Positions 40,467 to 53,012 are shown, counted from the first letter of the stretch. The stretch is 64,000 nucleotides of DNA from Monosiga brevicollis MX1 (GCF_000002865.3 NW_001865046.1:3113-67112), one strand, 5' to 3'. Program-made: numbers and translations. The notes: generated by a model from the sequence alone, not told the origin.

Positions 40467-42672
40467 TCACTGTGCGAGCAGTAGTAGTCTATAGAATGAA
40501 TTCGACTTCGAGTGGATTTCGGGGCGATGATGCAAAAGCACACACAGGCAGGAAGAACACAATGCCAACTGCAAGAGATCAGTCTCGTCGTATTCAGCCG
40601 CGAGACGTCGTATGAAGTCACGTTTTGAGAGGCCAAGCTGTTTGCGAATTGGGGATAATGCTTGGCGCAAGCGCAGCGCCTCGGTGTCAGGCAGACATGG
40701 AGAATTGGAGCGCGTTGAAGTGGTGTCGTCCTCAATGGTTGTATCCATCTCCTCGTCAGCGGTCAAGTGGGCCAGGATACGCTCGTGTTCCCTATACATC
40801 ATGTCAAGTGATTGAACCTCCACTACGTATGCATGAGTGGGCGTGTTGCTGCTCTCTTGCAAGCGGGGAAGATCGGCCTGAGAAGCTGTAACGGGTGACG
40901 GGGATGATAGTCTTTGCATGCTCTTGGCGAGCGCACTTGTCAGCTCGTGAATGGCCTCTTCGTCCTCTCTGCGCATCTCATCAAGTTGTTGTTGGCCGTT
41001 GGTCGCTGCTTCTCGAAGACTTGTCGTCAAATGCTCTGGGAGGCAGTCGGCTCGGGTCCAACAGTGAATAATGGCTTCTCGGCTCACATCTTGCCAAGCC
41101 GTGGCGAGCAACCGACAAACATCGAGCATGTTTGGGGTATACGCGAAGCTGCAGCCCGGCGTTGACATGCGACTCCCTGCTTCGCGCAGTTCGTCCCAAT
41201 TGGACCATGCCCATTTCTTGGCAGACAATAACCGCACATAGCGATTCTTCAAGGTGCTAATTACACCCTGGTCAAGAGGCTGCAGCTGTGCCGTCGTGTT
41301 CTTCGGTAGAAATAGACAATGTAACCGTCCTTCTGATCGGTGATCGATGTCCTCAAGCATTTCCTTCGTAAGCATGTGAGCTGGCGCGCTGTTCCAAATC
41401 AGAACAACGTGCTCCTTCCGATCGAACAGACGATCATGAGACCACGGAATGAAGCTATCCGTGATCCAGGTGTAGCAAATGTTGATCGCAGTCCAACTCT
41501 TTGTTCGTCCAACATAGCGAACACCAAAGTCTTGAGGCCGTACGCCCTCGCGCTTGAAGCACGTCGGCCTCGCAGATTTGCCAATGACCGTAAGAGGCAT
41601 ACGTTCGCCCGTGGCGCTGGCACAAGCAATGACCGTGACGCGGCTCGTGCTCTGCACGTCCTGCACGCCCTGCACCAGGCACTGGTGTTCTATTGGGGCG
41701 ATTGTGTACTTGGGCGTGGCCTGGTAAAATAGTTCAGTCTCGTCCATGTTGAAAATGTTTTCCAATGGAGCCCCGAATGCCGTGCGGTCGTTAACAAATT
41801 GAAGCAGCTCTGTGTCACGAGCACCTTGATCAATTGAGATAGCCTGCCCATGGCACTTGACCCTGGTAAGTGCATGCCGCCGCAGAAAGCGATCAATCCA
41901 CGCATCTCCTCCTTGGAGTATGGCGGGTTGCGCCTCATCAGCGCGATGCAGCCCCTCCTGAATCTGGGCAGCATGGGCTAGTAGCTCTCGACGAGACAAA
42001 GAGAGAGGGCGTCCGTTTTCTCCTGCAGGGGATTGGGAATTCTCCAACCAAGCCAACAGCTTTTGCTCCAAGAGTAGGTATTTGCCTGTCATGTGGCACG
42101 ACACAAGTTCCATCAAAGAGAGCACATCACCAGCACCAAAAGAAAGGGCGAGACCAACCTTGACGCGGGCGTTTTTGAGTGGGCTCCCGCTCGAGCAAAG
42201 AGTGCTTCTGCTTCATCCAATAACGCACGGAGCCGGGTGCCACCCCGACATGACGAGCCACCTCGTTGACTTCAGCAGTCGTTGGCCGTTCTCCGAGGAT
42301 CGCGAGCGCGTTGAGCTTGGCACTATTTGGAAGCTGGTGATACTTGTTCAAGGGTGCACGGGTGATCGTGCGCTTCATGGGACGTGCGACGCCTGTGCGT
42401 TGCAAATCTTGTTGACTGCCACTAGTTCTCCGAGTGCGTTGTCGGCCCTCGAAGGATGGATGGCGTGTGACCCGCATGGCTGAACCCAGGGCAGCGGGCA
42501 AGTCGAGACCTGCAACCGATTCGCGTTGTTCATCGTCACTGCTGAGCCCCAAAGGCACATCCTCTGCCACTCGCAGCACAGTCATGAGCACGCACTTCAT
42601 GTGTGTTTTCCAACTGCCGACTGCCAGGTTGCTCGAGCAAAGGCAAGGAGCCCGCCCAGTCGCATCGAGCAT
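40467..42672 (-). CDS. Pogo/Tigger-type (CENP-B-like) DDE transposase gene, catalytic residue changed
   Basis: A DNA-transposon-derived protein of about 710 residues in two exons (42672-42159 and 42085-40467), split by a 73-nt GT-AG intron. Exon 1 ends with a helix-turn-helix (TTAEVNEVARHVGVAPGSVR). Exon 2 opens with a CENP-B/Tc5-type DNA-binding region (KYLLLEQKLLAWLENSQ ... GGDAWIDRFLRRHAL). The DDE core follows: FNMDETELFY (first Asp, residue about 286), HVVLIWNSAPAHM where the second Asp of the usual DNAPAH is Asn (about residue 403), and LPKNTTAQLQPLDQGVI (third Asp, about 443). The C-terminal 200 residues are not conserved family sequence. No terminal inverted repeats were seen by eye. 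An intact frame with a lost catalytic Asp suggests a domesticated gene or an old non-autonomous copy. Confidence 0.85.
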
Positions 42673-42934
42673 TCTCAGATTGCGCCATGGCGGGCAGTGA
42701 CCACGTCACAAAATGCCCGTCCGCCATGAGACTACTCGTGTTGACAGCTGGGAAGACCAAGAAGGCGCGTTGATGAATCGATTGCGTAACAATACATGGA
42801 ACTAGTCACAACACGTGTTCTCGACTTTTTGAGCACTGGTCGTGACAAGATGTTGTTCGGCGTGAATGCCCACTCGCTCGCTCGTGCGCCAATGATGTTC
42901 TGGCAAAAGAGACGTAAGGGCTTTCCTTATGTCT

Positions 42935-43016
42935 CTTCTCTCTTCTCTCTCTTCTCTCTTCTCTCTTCTCGCTTCTCTCTTCTCTCTTCTCGCTTCTCTC
43001 TTCTCTCTCTCTTCCT
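42935..43016 (+). repeat. TTCTCTC-type imperfect microsatellite
   Basis: TTCTCTC and TTCTCGC units alternate, so the block is a mixed pentamer/heptamer repeat. Confidence 0.85.
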
Positions 43017-43220
43017 TGTCCAGTGTCGTGGCCAATACTGACCGGAGGGACTGAATGGCAGCGGGCTTTGCGCCCGGATAGCATTTATCAATACACACAT
43101 ACAGGTTGACAGAACACTGCTTCGACCTCTGGATAGCATCAACGCTCTCTTTTTTCCCCTCTGCCTTTCCTTGGCGATTCATTTTCTCTCAACACCTCCA
43201 AAGCACTGTGCTGTGCTGAT

Positions 43221-43336
<116 letters not shown>

Positions 43337-43618
43337 ACTCTTATGCTCCATCATTTTTTTCTCGTTTTTTTTTTTTTACTGTTCGCACTTGCCCCTGAGC
43401 GTCACGCCTTGAGCACTTGTGCGTGCTGGCCATGGCTGGCCTGGCCGTTGCCTAACACTACCACAAGACCAGGTCCTTTACTCCAGTACACGCCCTTACG
43501 TCCTTCTCCTGCCTTGTTTCGCTTCCGTCCTTCCCTCCCCCTGGTGGCCCTTCCTTTGTTGGCCCGCGCGCGAGCATCTCGCTCGGGCACCCCTGAGCGA
43601 CTCGAGAGAACCAGCAGC

Positions 43619-46600
43619 ATGGATCTGACCGATTCCCACGACAACGTTGAGGACCCTGTCCTGGCCTCGCTTGAAGATGGCGCCGCCCTGCTCTCCCGCC
43701 TTAGCGATGAAGCCCTGGTCATCCCCCCGGCACCCGCGCAGTCCTCCGGCCCACACTTGCCCCCTGCCTCCGAGCCCTTGCCGTCGGACAATCACAGAGC
43801 GCCGGTGGATGCGGGGTCAGCTGCCACAGATCCTGTGTGTGCTGCTGAATCTGCCATTGCCGAAGCAGATGAACACCCATCCCCTCTTCACACAGATGTG
43901 CAGACGCCATCTATCCCCAGCATTCGCCTCGAGGCCTCCACCTCTGCCAGCCAGCGCCGCTTTTCCAGTGCCAGCGACGAGGTCACCGTCCTCTACGGTG
44001 ATTGGGCTCAACCCCTCAAGGTCTGAAGAACCCTCTGCAGGCTCGATCGTGAGCCTGCTTCCTCCACCCGACCTTCCCTCTTGAAGGCCGCGCCTCCACA
44101 CCCACCATTTCATTCTGACCCGCCCGGTTCCTTCCTGTGCTCTTGTTGCTCAGCTCCAAAATCGTCGCGTCTCCCTCTCCAAGCTTGTCACTGCCTTTGA
44201 TCTACCGGTGGACGCTCGCATTGAGGTCTGTTCACCATGCATACATGGTTTCCCTGAACTTTTTCGCTGTCCCCGCCCTTCCTGGTTGCCACACCCCAAC
44301 CTTACCACTCTCCTCAACAACGTGCATGGTGTCTCTTCTCATCCTTACGCCCCTCCCTCTCCTTGCCTTCCTACTCAGCTCCATGGTGATGGCGGCACCC
44401 ACCTCCCCACCTCGGATCAACTTGTACCCGGTACTGCCTACGATCTGGTGCGTTCCCCCATTCCTTGAGCACAGCCGCTCAGTCTCTTGCAAAATGACGC
44501 GCCGCACCCCCTGACTTATGTATATGACCTTGCCTTGCCATGGCCAGGTCGTTCGCCGCTCGCGCCGGCTGCGAGGCCGTGACAATCGTCCCCAAACCAT
44601 CGCCAGTGCGTACCAGCGCCAGCACATCCGACGCCCCAACCATGTCAGTTGACCCACACTCGCACTCACACACACACACACCTGCACCTGCTATTGCGCG
44701 TGCTAGACCTGTCGCCGCTGCAGTCGCGCTTGCTACATGGCTCGTTTGGCTCGGATGACCCCACCAAGTTTGATCGCGTCTGGGAAAAGTACCGGCAAGA
44801 CCTTGAGCCGGATGGCACTTCTCCCATTCGCATGCGCCGGTACGCCACACACAGTCCTTTTACCTCGTATGGAGCTGTACCAACCCCGCCTGCCTCTCAT
44901 CTGGTCCCGATTCTGCCAGATCCTCCTCCATGTCCACACTCAATGAGGGCAGCCTGGGCCGCAATTCGCGGGCCTCCACCATTTCTGGCAGCCATGCCCT
45001 CAGAGAGCTGCGCGTAAGTTTCCGCCACAATTGTGACACACATGCTCATCAGCCTCTTGCTTTACACATGCTTGCTCCTTTCCACCGACGTGTCTGTCGC
45101 AGTCCTAATTTTGTGCTTCTCATGGCTCTGCTTCTTTCAACTCACCACAGCTACGGCTACACAAGGTTGCTCGCAAAAATGTCAGCGAGAACCTCATGCA
45201 CGTTGACTACGAGGTGCGCGCCCTGTTTAGCCTACTCGCGCCTACGTTGCAATCACGCCCATCAAAAAAAATCTGTTCTTTTTTTTCCGCGTGTCCTCTT
45301 GGCCACGGCGCGTGCTTTTTTGGGAGGACTCCATGGTTGGTGCTGGACCTGATTTCTTCTTTTATCTGTTGGTGTGTTTGCGCAGGCTAAGCGCACAACC
45401 ACACTTCGTCCGCGTCAGCGTGGTGACTACGGTCTGACTTTACGAAAGCTCCAGGTGCACAAGCAGCAGCTGGTGTACCCGCGCACATCGGAAACAACGG
45501 TGCGTTTTATCGAGCATGCCCCTTGCCCCTCTACCCCAAACGTATGCCTCAAGAACCGCCCACTCACGCCGAACCGGTATAGAGCGTGCCTGGTGGACCA
45601 GAAATCAGACTTTTTTTCAAGAATCAAAGCAATCGCATCTCGGTATGCCTAAAGAGTGCTGATTGGACTGGTCTGAATCTGGTCCGGGCCATGGCCTTTT
45701 ATATCCTCATTCCATCCGACGTGCCATCCACATAGCGCTTGGGAATCATGGATGATGATATTTCAGGTCACGTCTTTGTGGCCAGCGTCGATGCTCAGCA
45801 AGCATCAGCGGCCGAGGTTTCGCCCGGTATGCCTGCCCACGTCCCCCACCCTTTTGATTCTCCCCCAGCAATCTGTCAAACTTCTGACACGCGGGCCCGG
45901 CTTGTTTGTTTTTGATTGTTTGGTTTTTGTTTTTGCTTGGTTTTTGTTTTTGCCTGGTTCTTCGATCTTTTCTGTCCGGCCAATGAAGGTGACCTTCTTC
46001 ACTCTATCAACGGCCATGAAGTGTCGCGCCTCACCGTGGAGGAAGTCGAGATGATGCTCCGCGATGCCACCGGCACTGTCATCCTTGAGATCAGGTAATT
46101 CTTTCCTCCTGCTGTGATGTTATTGGTCTTTTGCATGTCGCCGTTCCTAAATTCATACTTCTCCCGTGGCCAGTCACATCAAGCCAGAGTCCACCGTGGA
46201 GTCTATTGACGAGTATCCAGCACCAATGGCGGTGAGTATGACTGGAGCATCTTGGGAGTGTCTGCCCACCTGCCGCGCCCGTGCGAATGCCAGTGTGATT
46301 GGCGCCGCTGTACCTGACTGCCTGGTGACGGGGATTGTTTTTGAACCCAACAGGAAAGCAATCCATCCTCGCCACCAGGTGTTTCCCCTCGGCGGTCGAC
46401 CGAACATTTCCAGGACCTTCTCAGACAGCCTTCGGCCGAGCCAGCAGACAAGGTCGAAGAAGGGGATGCCATGCTCAACACCGGGCTCAAGATTGTTCGC
46501 GTGGGTACGCTGCATGTCAAGCACGTGCTTGACTCTGGGGGCCGTAAATTCAAGATGGTAAGTCCTCACCCCAGCCTTGCCTTTGGTCACTCGCCCGAGC

Positions 46601-47536
46601 CGAGCCTCGCACCGGATTGACCATGCGCGATTGGTGTGTGTTTCTAGCGGCCCTGGCGCACTTATTTTGCAACGCTGCGAGGCCACCTGCTGTTTCTCTA
46701 CTCGCCCAAGGACAAGACCGAGAAGGCCCAAGGCGCAGCTCCCTCTGGTCAGTAAAGTTGCACTTTGCTAAGCGAATACACGGCGTGTGCTGACGCTGGC
46801 GTTGACCTCATGGGCGTTGCCTGTGCCCCAGGTGGTCGTATCAGCATCAAGGGCTCCATCTGCGACATAGCCCACGCATACACAAAGCACCCCAACGTTT
46901 TTTACATCAAGGCCTTCAACGGTTCAGAATCCCTGCTGCGCGCTGACACCCGTGAGGATATGCTCAAGTGGATCCAAGCCATTCAGGTACCCAAGACAAT
47001 CAGTCGTTGTCTATCACTGCCTTTGCTCGGTTTTCTCGGCCCCTGGTGTTTGTCCCTCCCCCTCTTCTCAGTGCACGATCTTGCCCGAGTAGGCGCATAG
47101 CAACCCGGACCAAGACTTGGTTCCAAGCCACGCCTTTATCAAGAAGATGACCGAAGACCGCCGTCTCTCTCGCCGGGCATCGGGCTCTATGCTTCTGCCC
47201 GGGTTGGTTGCTGCCTCGTGTCCCGCTTCTGCATCAACTTGCCTCCCCAATTGCCTTTTGAGGCGGCGCTCCGATGGCTCACTCAAATCACGTTCACCCC
47301 ACCTTGGTAGAACGGCAAGCCGAAGCCAGCTCTTCAAAACTAATCGTCCCTCGGCCAAAGATCTGATGGCTGGTAGCAATGGGGGCAGTGGTGCCAGCAG
47401 CGCCGGCAGTGGCAAGAAGCTGCTGCGCATGACCTTTAAGCGTGGCGACAAGGTGAGTGGGAGTACGAAACGGCCGCCGGCAATCTTCCCTTTTGTTTAA
47501 AGTCAACGCGGGATGATTTGAAAACTTGGCTTTGCT

Positions 47537-47577
<41 letters not shown>

Positions 47578-49667
47578 TTTGTTTGTTTGTTTGTTTGTGC
47601 TGATAGTCAACCAAGGAAGGCATGCTGGATGATCAGCTTGACATCTTCACGGCCCCGATCGCGACGACCTGTGCGCGCTACGGCACGCAGGTGCCAATTC
47701 ATTTAACGCGGTTGATTGATGAATTGGAGCGTCGAGGTGCGTGCATGTGCTTGGACATCAACCAAAAGCCCTCTCAGAGTCCTCACTTTGTTTTTTGTTT
47801 TTGTTTTTTGTCCTGACGTGCAGGTCTGCATGAGGATGGCATTTATCGCCACGCGGGTAGTCAATCACAGGTTTGTCGCGCCTCGTTGGGCTTTTCTCGT
47901 CTAGTCTGGTTGAGGAGCTATCACCCCTCCCATAAGAGGTGTTTAAGGAAACAAACGCAGCATCTCACAACTGTTTTCATCGCCCCATTTCTTCGTTTGG
48001 CAGCTGGAGAACTTGAAGCGCGCTATCATCCGAGATCCAGTAAACTGCCCACTCGATGAGGATGCGTATGCTGATACCCACGTGTTGGCCGGCACCATCA
48101 AGTTTTATCTCCGCACTACGACTGAACCTCTGCTCACGGCTTCTGCTTATGAACCCGTACGTATGATCGGCTTGCCCCTTTCGCCACGTTTCACGTGAAC
48201 AGGGCTCACCCTCATTGGTTTGCTCCCGCATGATCTTCCTTCTTTTTACTCGTGGATGTTATTGTGATGCCTCTGTGGTGCGCACAGCTGATGCAGGCCA
48301 TGAAGGGGGCCGATGAGGATCGGGTGGCCTCCGTGGCCGTCCTATTGGCGACCCACATGCCCCTGCATCATCGACTGACACTCGACTTTTTGTTGGCCCA
48401 CTTGGAGCGAGTGGTCAAGCTGAGCGACGAAAACCGCATGTCTCTAACCAACATTGCCCTGATTTTTGGGCCTACGGTCGTCCGCCCCCTGGTTGAAACC
48501 CCGATGACCATGGTGCGTTGATGTGCCTGTGCCTGCCTCTCTGCTGCTTTGACCTTCTTGCCGTGCAACCCATGGCATGTCTTGTAGTTCTTTGCCCCTC
48601 ACGTCGTCATGTGATTTGCTTCTTGGGGGCTGACCTGCGACTGTCTGTAGCTGCATCACATGTCGCACCAGAACAAGTTGATGGAGCTGCTGATTGCCCA
48701 TCGCGAGACCGTCCTCAGTGGCGTGGCGGAGCTTGATGAAGACGCCGATGGGCTGCAAGTCATGACCCCAGAGCCGCAGGAGGTTGAGGGCTTTGAAAGC
48801 AGCGATGACGAGGCAAGCGATGTGTCGGGCATGGAGCCAGGTTTTGGGGCGCTCAATCTGCGCCATGATGCATACCAGCGCCACTCGCGTCGACAACGCC
48901 TCGAGCCCGCAGCTGATTTCGGGGAGGCTTCCAGTGACCATCTTCAAGCGTCATGGGGCGCCCGGCCCGCCTCGGCGCCACCGTCGCCCAACTCGGCACG
49001 CGAACAATTTTCGCGTGTGGCCCTCAGCGTCGATATTACGTCGAGCAGTGACGAGAGTGCAGACGAGAGTGCAGACGAGTCTGATGATGAATCGCCCGAC
49101 CAAGACGAGGGCGGCGCAGCCACACAGCGGGATGAATACGTAGAGGTCGAGGGAGATGCGGTGCCGGCGCCAGCCACTCCTTCCAAGTCCGCAAGCCTCT
49201 CCGCATCTCCCTCTGGATCCCGGCCGAGCAGTGCTGAACACCCCAAGCCAGACCAAAGCCCCACGGCCAATCGCTTGCTTGACGAGGCCGCGGCTGTTTT
49301 TCAGCCCTCTGACTCGGTCAGGAGCGCTGAGGGGCCTGTGGAAGGAGACAAGGTCACTGTGACCGAGCTCAACGGTAGTGGGGCACGGAGCTCGCAAGTC
49401 CCGCGACGTGATTTGACACGCATCTCACGGGGCAGCGTGGACAATCTCAACCTGAATGCTTTGTTGCGGTCATCCAGCCACGCCGAGGCGCCATTGCGCA
49501 ACGCGTCCTCGATGCATACCCTTGATCGTCACCAAAGTTCACCCTCACAGACTCAGTCCATCCCGTCATCCCCGGATCAGAGCCCTTCGTTGCGTACCTC
49601 GAGCCTGGGGCAATCATCTCCGCGCAGCCGAGTGAGCAAGTTTTTTGGACAAGAAACTGTTATTTGA
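43619..49667 (+). CDS. PDZ-PH-RhoGAP protein (ARHGAP21/23-like)
   Basis: A GTPase-activating protein for Rho-family GTPases with targeting domains. ATG at 43619 (MDLTDSHDNVEDPVLASLED). The PDZ domain is spread over exons from about 45387: DYGLTLRKLQVHKQQ, then GHVFVASVDAQQASAA, then GDLLHSINGHEVSRLTVEEV (about 45988-46094). The PH domain follows at about 46650-46986 (RPWRTYFATLRGHLLFLYSP ... REDMLKWIQAIQ). The RhoGAP domain runs from about 47607 to 48513: VPIHLTRLIDELERRG, arginine finger in HEDGIYRHAGS (about 47825-47870), LAGTIKFYLRTTTEPLL and NRMSLTNIALIFGPTVVRP. The C-terminal exon (about 48652-49667) is an acidic, Ser-rich tail without a fold I recognise. The order PDZ-PH-RhoGAP is that of animal ARHGAP21/23. 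A poly(T) run lies in one intron. Confidence 0.9.
47540..47598 (+). repeat. Poly(T) (37) followed by (GTTT)n in RhoGAP intron
   Basis: A pure T run followed by five GTTT units lies in the intron just before the exon that opens the RhoGAP domain. It may serve as a long polypyrimidine tract for the following acceptor. Confidence 0.9.
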
Positions 49668-50723
49668 AACACACCCAGCCTCTTACCACACCTCACCATC
49701 CCCCGATCTTCTGTAACTGAACCTTATTTATGCTGTCAATTGAGATTGGCTGCTATACGCGACCCCCCTCCCCCATCTTCGGGCCTTTCGCTCATTCTTG
49801 TCGGCAAAGCATGCCATGATAACAATCATGAACCTAGCTGGAATACATTAAAATTCAGCCTCTCTGACACACCTGCTCCGAGTTTTGATCGCACGCAACG
49901 CCTAGCCTTGATCAACCTGAAACCCTCAGCCGCTTGGCCTGCCTTTAATTGTTCTCTCTCCGTGGTGGTGGTCGCCGCTTTTGAGCAGCTCCTGCCCGTG
50001 TCCCACTCTCTCCCGCCGAGCGACCCAAGTTGATGAGGATCACGTGCCAAAAACAAAAAAAACTGATTTTGTTGACATCTGACCCTTCAATGTCAGAGAT
50101 ATGACGCGGGGCGCAGTCAAAAGCAGAGATACTTTGTAAGATCGGGATGTTACCAGAGAGTGTATCAGCTTGAACCAACTTCTAGAGCAAAAATAGAGGC
50201 AAATCAGAGATAATCCACACGCTTCCGAGATACATAGACCTAGAAACAAAAGCGTACCCGGTTTGAGAGAAAGACGTGACTCCACCATTTTGGAGCGCAC
50301 ACCACACACACACACACACTTCAGAACGCGAATTTTTTTTTTTTTTCTGGCGCTTGTGCTTCTTCTGATCCAGCCGTCGTCGTCGTCGTCATCGTCATCG
50401 TACCCTGATACCGGACGCCACGCGTGCATGTGTGGTGACCTGATTGTCATCGCACTGGTATTGCATTGGCGGTGATTGGGTGGGGGCGAGGGGAGCGCAA
50501 GTCTCGCCTCAAAAACGACTGTGCAGTCTTGATCATTTGAGCGGGGTCGGCGGGCTTGTGGACCAGCGGGAGGTATGTCACAGCGACACTGACGCTCACC
50601 AGGCGGAAACCCAACCGAGCAGGCCACGACGCCAGGGCCCTTTTCACACGGCCTAGCCAGCCAGGCTCGCTTGAAATCCTTGCCCAGACGCTGCCGTCAC
50701 CATCAGCTCCACGCGCCAGCGCC
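49668..50723. other. Intergenic region, no gene recognised
   Basis: The 3' flank of the RhoGAP gene and the upstream region of the piggyBac-like gene. It includes a short CA run (about 50302-50320), a T-run at 50333-50346 and a (GTC)n / (ATC)n block at 50373-50400. The frame of the next gene stays open upstream to 50556, so a longer N-terminus is possible. Confidence 0.5.
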
Positions 50724-53012
50724 ATGTCACAAACACCTCAGCTGCGCGACCATGTCGGGGCCAAGCGGCGAGCCCTTTACCCTTCAGAATTGGCTTTGCC
50801 GCTGGCCGACGCGCCCTCAGCCACGGTTCGTGACCTGATCGTCGTGGGCTTTGGCCAACGTAACATCAAGGGCAAGACGCTGCGCGCCGTGTTGCTGGCC
50901 CACCCCAATACGCATGGCGTCATGTGGAGTCGCCGTGTCCATGTCCAAACTGACGAGCCCAGCCCTAGCGCCGTTGCCGCTGCAGAGCAGGCTCTTGCCA
51001 ACTTGGCCGCCACCAGCAAGCCTGCGCCTGCGCCCGCACCCGCGCCCGCGCCCGCACCCGCTGCCGGGGCGGCCCCAGCCCCACTTGCAGCCTCCACCAA
51101 CAACACACCTGACCCTGCTTCTTCGCTGTCTGAAATCCCGATACCCGATGTTGCCGGCCCGACAGACCCCGTGATCTCGGATGTGACCGATCTCTTTTTT
51201 GAGCCCCCGACGAGACCAGACCTCGTGCCTTGGCCCGATGCCCCCTCTTCCACTGACGTGGCGCCGTCTCAGGATGGTTCGCCTGCAGCCAAGCGAACAG
51301 CCACGCCATCTGTCACCTTTGATGCCTGGGGCTCGGCCAGTGAGGTCTTGGCCACTGCCGAGATTAATCGAAAGGCGCCAGAGTTCACCTTTGTTCGCAC
51401 ACTGCCCGAGAGAGATGCATTGGATCCTGTGACACTGTTTCAACAGTTGTTTCCAGACAAGATATTGGATCGTCTCCTGCACAGCACCAACGCCCAGCTC
51501 AAGGGCGGTGCGCCCCTAGCTCGCAGTGAGCTCATGGCGTTTTTTGGCGCCACCCTGCTGTCCACAACGGTGCGGGGCCCCGTGAAGCACGTCTGGGAAC
51601 CATCAGAGACCCGCTTTGAGGCACGCCTCAAGCTCGGAGACATCATGCCTCGTGAACGCTTTGAGGCCGTGGTGGCTGCCTTGGCCCTGGCGTCCAGTGC
51701 AGATGATGTGCAGCCCCCGGGCGAGGATGAGACTGGCCCGCTGCTAGAGGGTTGGCAGCTTCTGGACGAATGGAACGCCAACATGGCCCGTGTCTACAGT
51801 CCATCACACCTGATCGGCATCGACGCGTCCCAGGCAGCGCGGCGCTCCTTTGCCGATACACACATTCGTATTCAACACGTGCCCTGCGTCACCTCACAGG
51901 CTCACGTGGTAGCATGTGATGCCGTGACCAATGTGATACTGGCCATGGAACGTCTCGAGGGTCCTGCAGAGCGTGCTGCCATGGGTAAGGCGCGGGCGTT
52001 TGACGATGAACACGACCCTACCACTGCCAAGGTGATGCGCCTGACTCGCAGCTTGCGCCAGCAACCCGTGCCCCGGGTGGTCGCCCTGGACAGTGAGCTG
52101 TGTGTCCCACATACACTGCGGGCCCTGGCCACTGCCGATTTACACGCGTGCGTGGGAGTGCAACAGCGCGAGGGCCATTGGCCGCCTCAGATCCCGGGTT
52201 CTGAAGCACATGCCTTTGCCACACACCAACCTCTTGGTCTGCTCTCTGGTCGCCAGGGCCAAGTGGAGGGCACGCCCTTGCATTTGTATGCACTGAGGCG
52301 ACCAGGACAAACATCACTGCTACTCTCGACGTACGGCTCACTCGCACAGACGGGTGCACCTCGCCAGTGTCGGGCTGGCAATGACCTCATTACATACCAT
52401 TTCAACGCCCCATTTGAGGACTACGTGGCGGGGCGGGGCGCCGCTCATGCCGCGGTAGGCTTGTGGGAAGCTGAAGTTCAAGCCGTGTTGGAAAAGTGGA
52501 CCACCGCGTCGTGGCTCGGACGCCAATTGGCAAGCGTTTTGACGGCTTCGTTCATCAACGCGTTTTGGAGCTTTCACCGTGATCGCCCGATGGCTCGTGG
52601 AGTCACGCTGACCGCGTTATTGGCCGTGTTTCGACACGATCTGGGTGTGGCGCTGTGCCGCGATTGGCTTTCTGTGCGGGAGACACCCCTTGCCCCGACG
52701 GCCAAGCCGGTCTCAGCTCCCACACCCACGCGCCGCACTTCGTCGACCGAGGGCGCCTTTCGCGGACCAATGGCCAACGCAGCCTCATCTGTGCTGCACG
52801 TGCTTCGGCCCGTGCCCAAGCACGAAGGTGTGCAGCCAGGCAAGCGAACCAAGGCGGCCGCACAAGCTTGTCGGTGTCGCGGAGAGGGATGCACCAAGCG
52901 CGTGCGCACGTATTGTCAATGTGACCGCCGCCTGATCCTGTGCAATGGCTGTTTTGCAGTGCACATGGCCAATGCTCTCCGTCAACACTCGCCTCCGCTG
53001 GCCGCGCCTTAG
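50724..53012 (+). CDS. Intronless piggyBac-like transposase-derived protein
   Basis: A single open frame of about 762 residues in an otherwise intron-rich region. The N-terminal 200 residues are low-complexity, with an (Ala-Pro)n run at about 51025-51060. The middle resembles the piggyBac (DDE_Tnp_1_7) fold: DPVTLFQQLFPDKILDRL and LARSELMAFFGATLLSTTV. LIGIDAS (Asp at about residue 367) and VVALDSELCVPHTLRALAT (Asp at about 456) match the first and second catalytic regions. The third motif (usually GGVDxxDQ) is not recognisable; NAPFEDYVAGRG is in its place. The C-terminus has a Cys-rich finger CRCRGEGCTKRVRTYCQC followed by LCNGCFAVH, typical of piggyBac proteins. The start at 50724 was chosen because upstream residues look non-coding. 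Likely domesticated or immobile. Confidence 0.6.
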   Translation: MSQTPQLRDHVGAKRRALYPSELALPLADAPSATVRDLIVVGFGQRNIKGKTLRAVLLAHPNTHGVMWSRRVHVQTDEPSPSAVAAAEQALANLAATSKPAPAPAPAPAPAPAAGAAPAPLAASTNNTPDPASSLSEIPIPDVAGPTDPVISDVTDLFFEPPTRPDLVPWPDAPSSTDVAPSQDGSPAAKRTATPSVTFDAWGSASEVLATAEINRKAPEFTFVRTLPERDALDPVTLFQQLFPDKILDRLLHSTNAQLKGGAPLARSELMAFFGATLLSTTVRGPVKHVWEPSETRFEARLKLGDIMPRERFEAVVAALALASSADDVQPPGEDETGPLLEGWQLLDEWNANMARVYSPSHLIGIDASQAARRSFADTHIRIQHVPCVTSQAHVVACDAVTNVILAMERLEGPAERAAMGKARAFDDEHDPTTAKVMRLTRSLRQQPVPRVVALDSELCVPHTLRALATADLHACVGVQQREGHWPPQIPGSEAHAFATHQPLGLLSGRQGQVEGTPLHLYALRRPGQTSLLLSTYGSLAQTGAPRQCRAGNDLITYHFNAPFEDYVAGRGAAHAAVGLWEAEVQAVLEKWTTASWLGRQLASVLTASFINAFWSFHRDRPMARGVTLTALLAVFRHDLGVALCRDWLSVRETPLAPTAKPVSAPTPTRRTSSTEGAFRGPMANAASSVLHVLRPVPKHEGVQPGKRTKAAAQACRCRGEGCTKRVRTYCQCDRRLILCNGCFAVHMANALRQHSPPLAAP

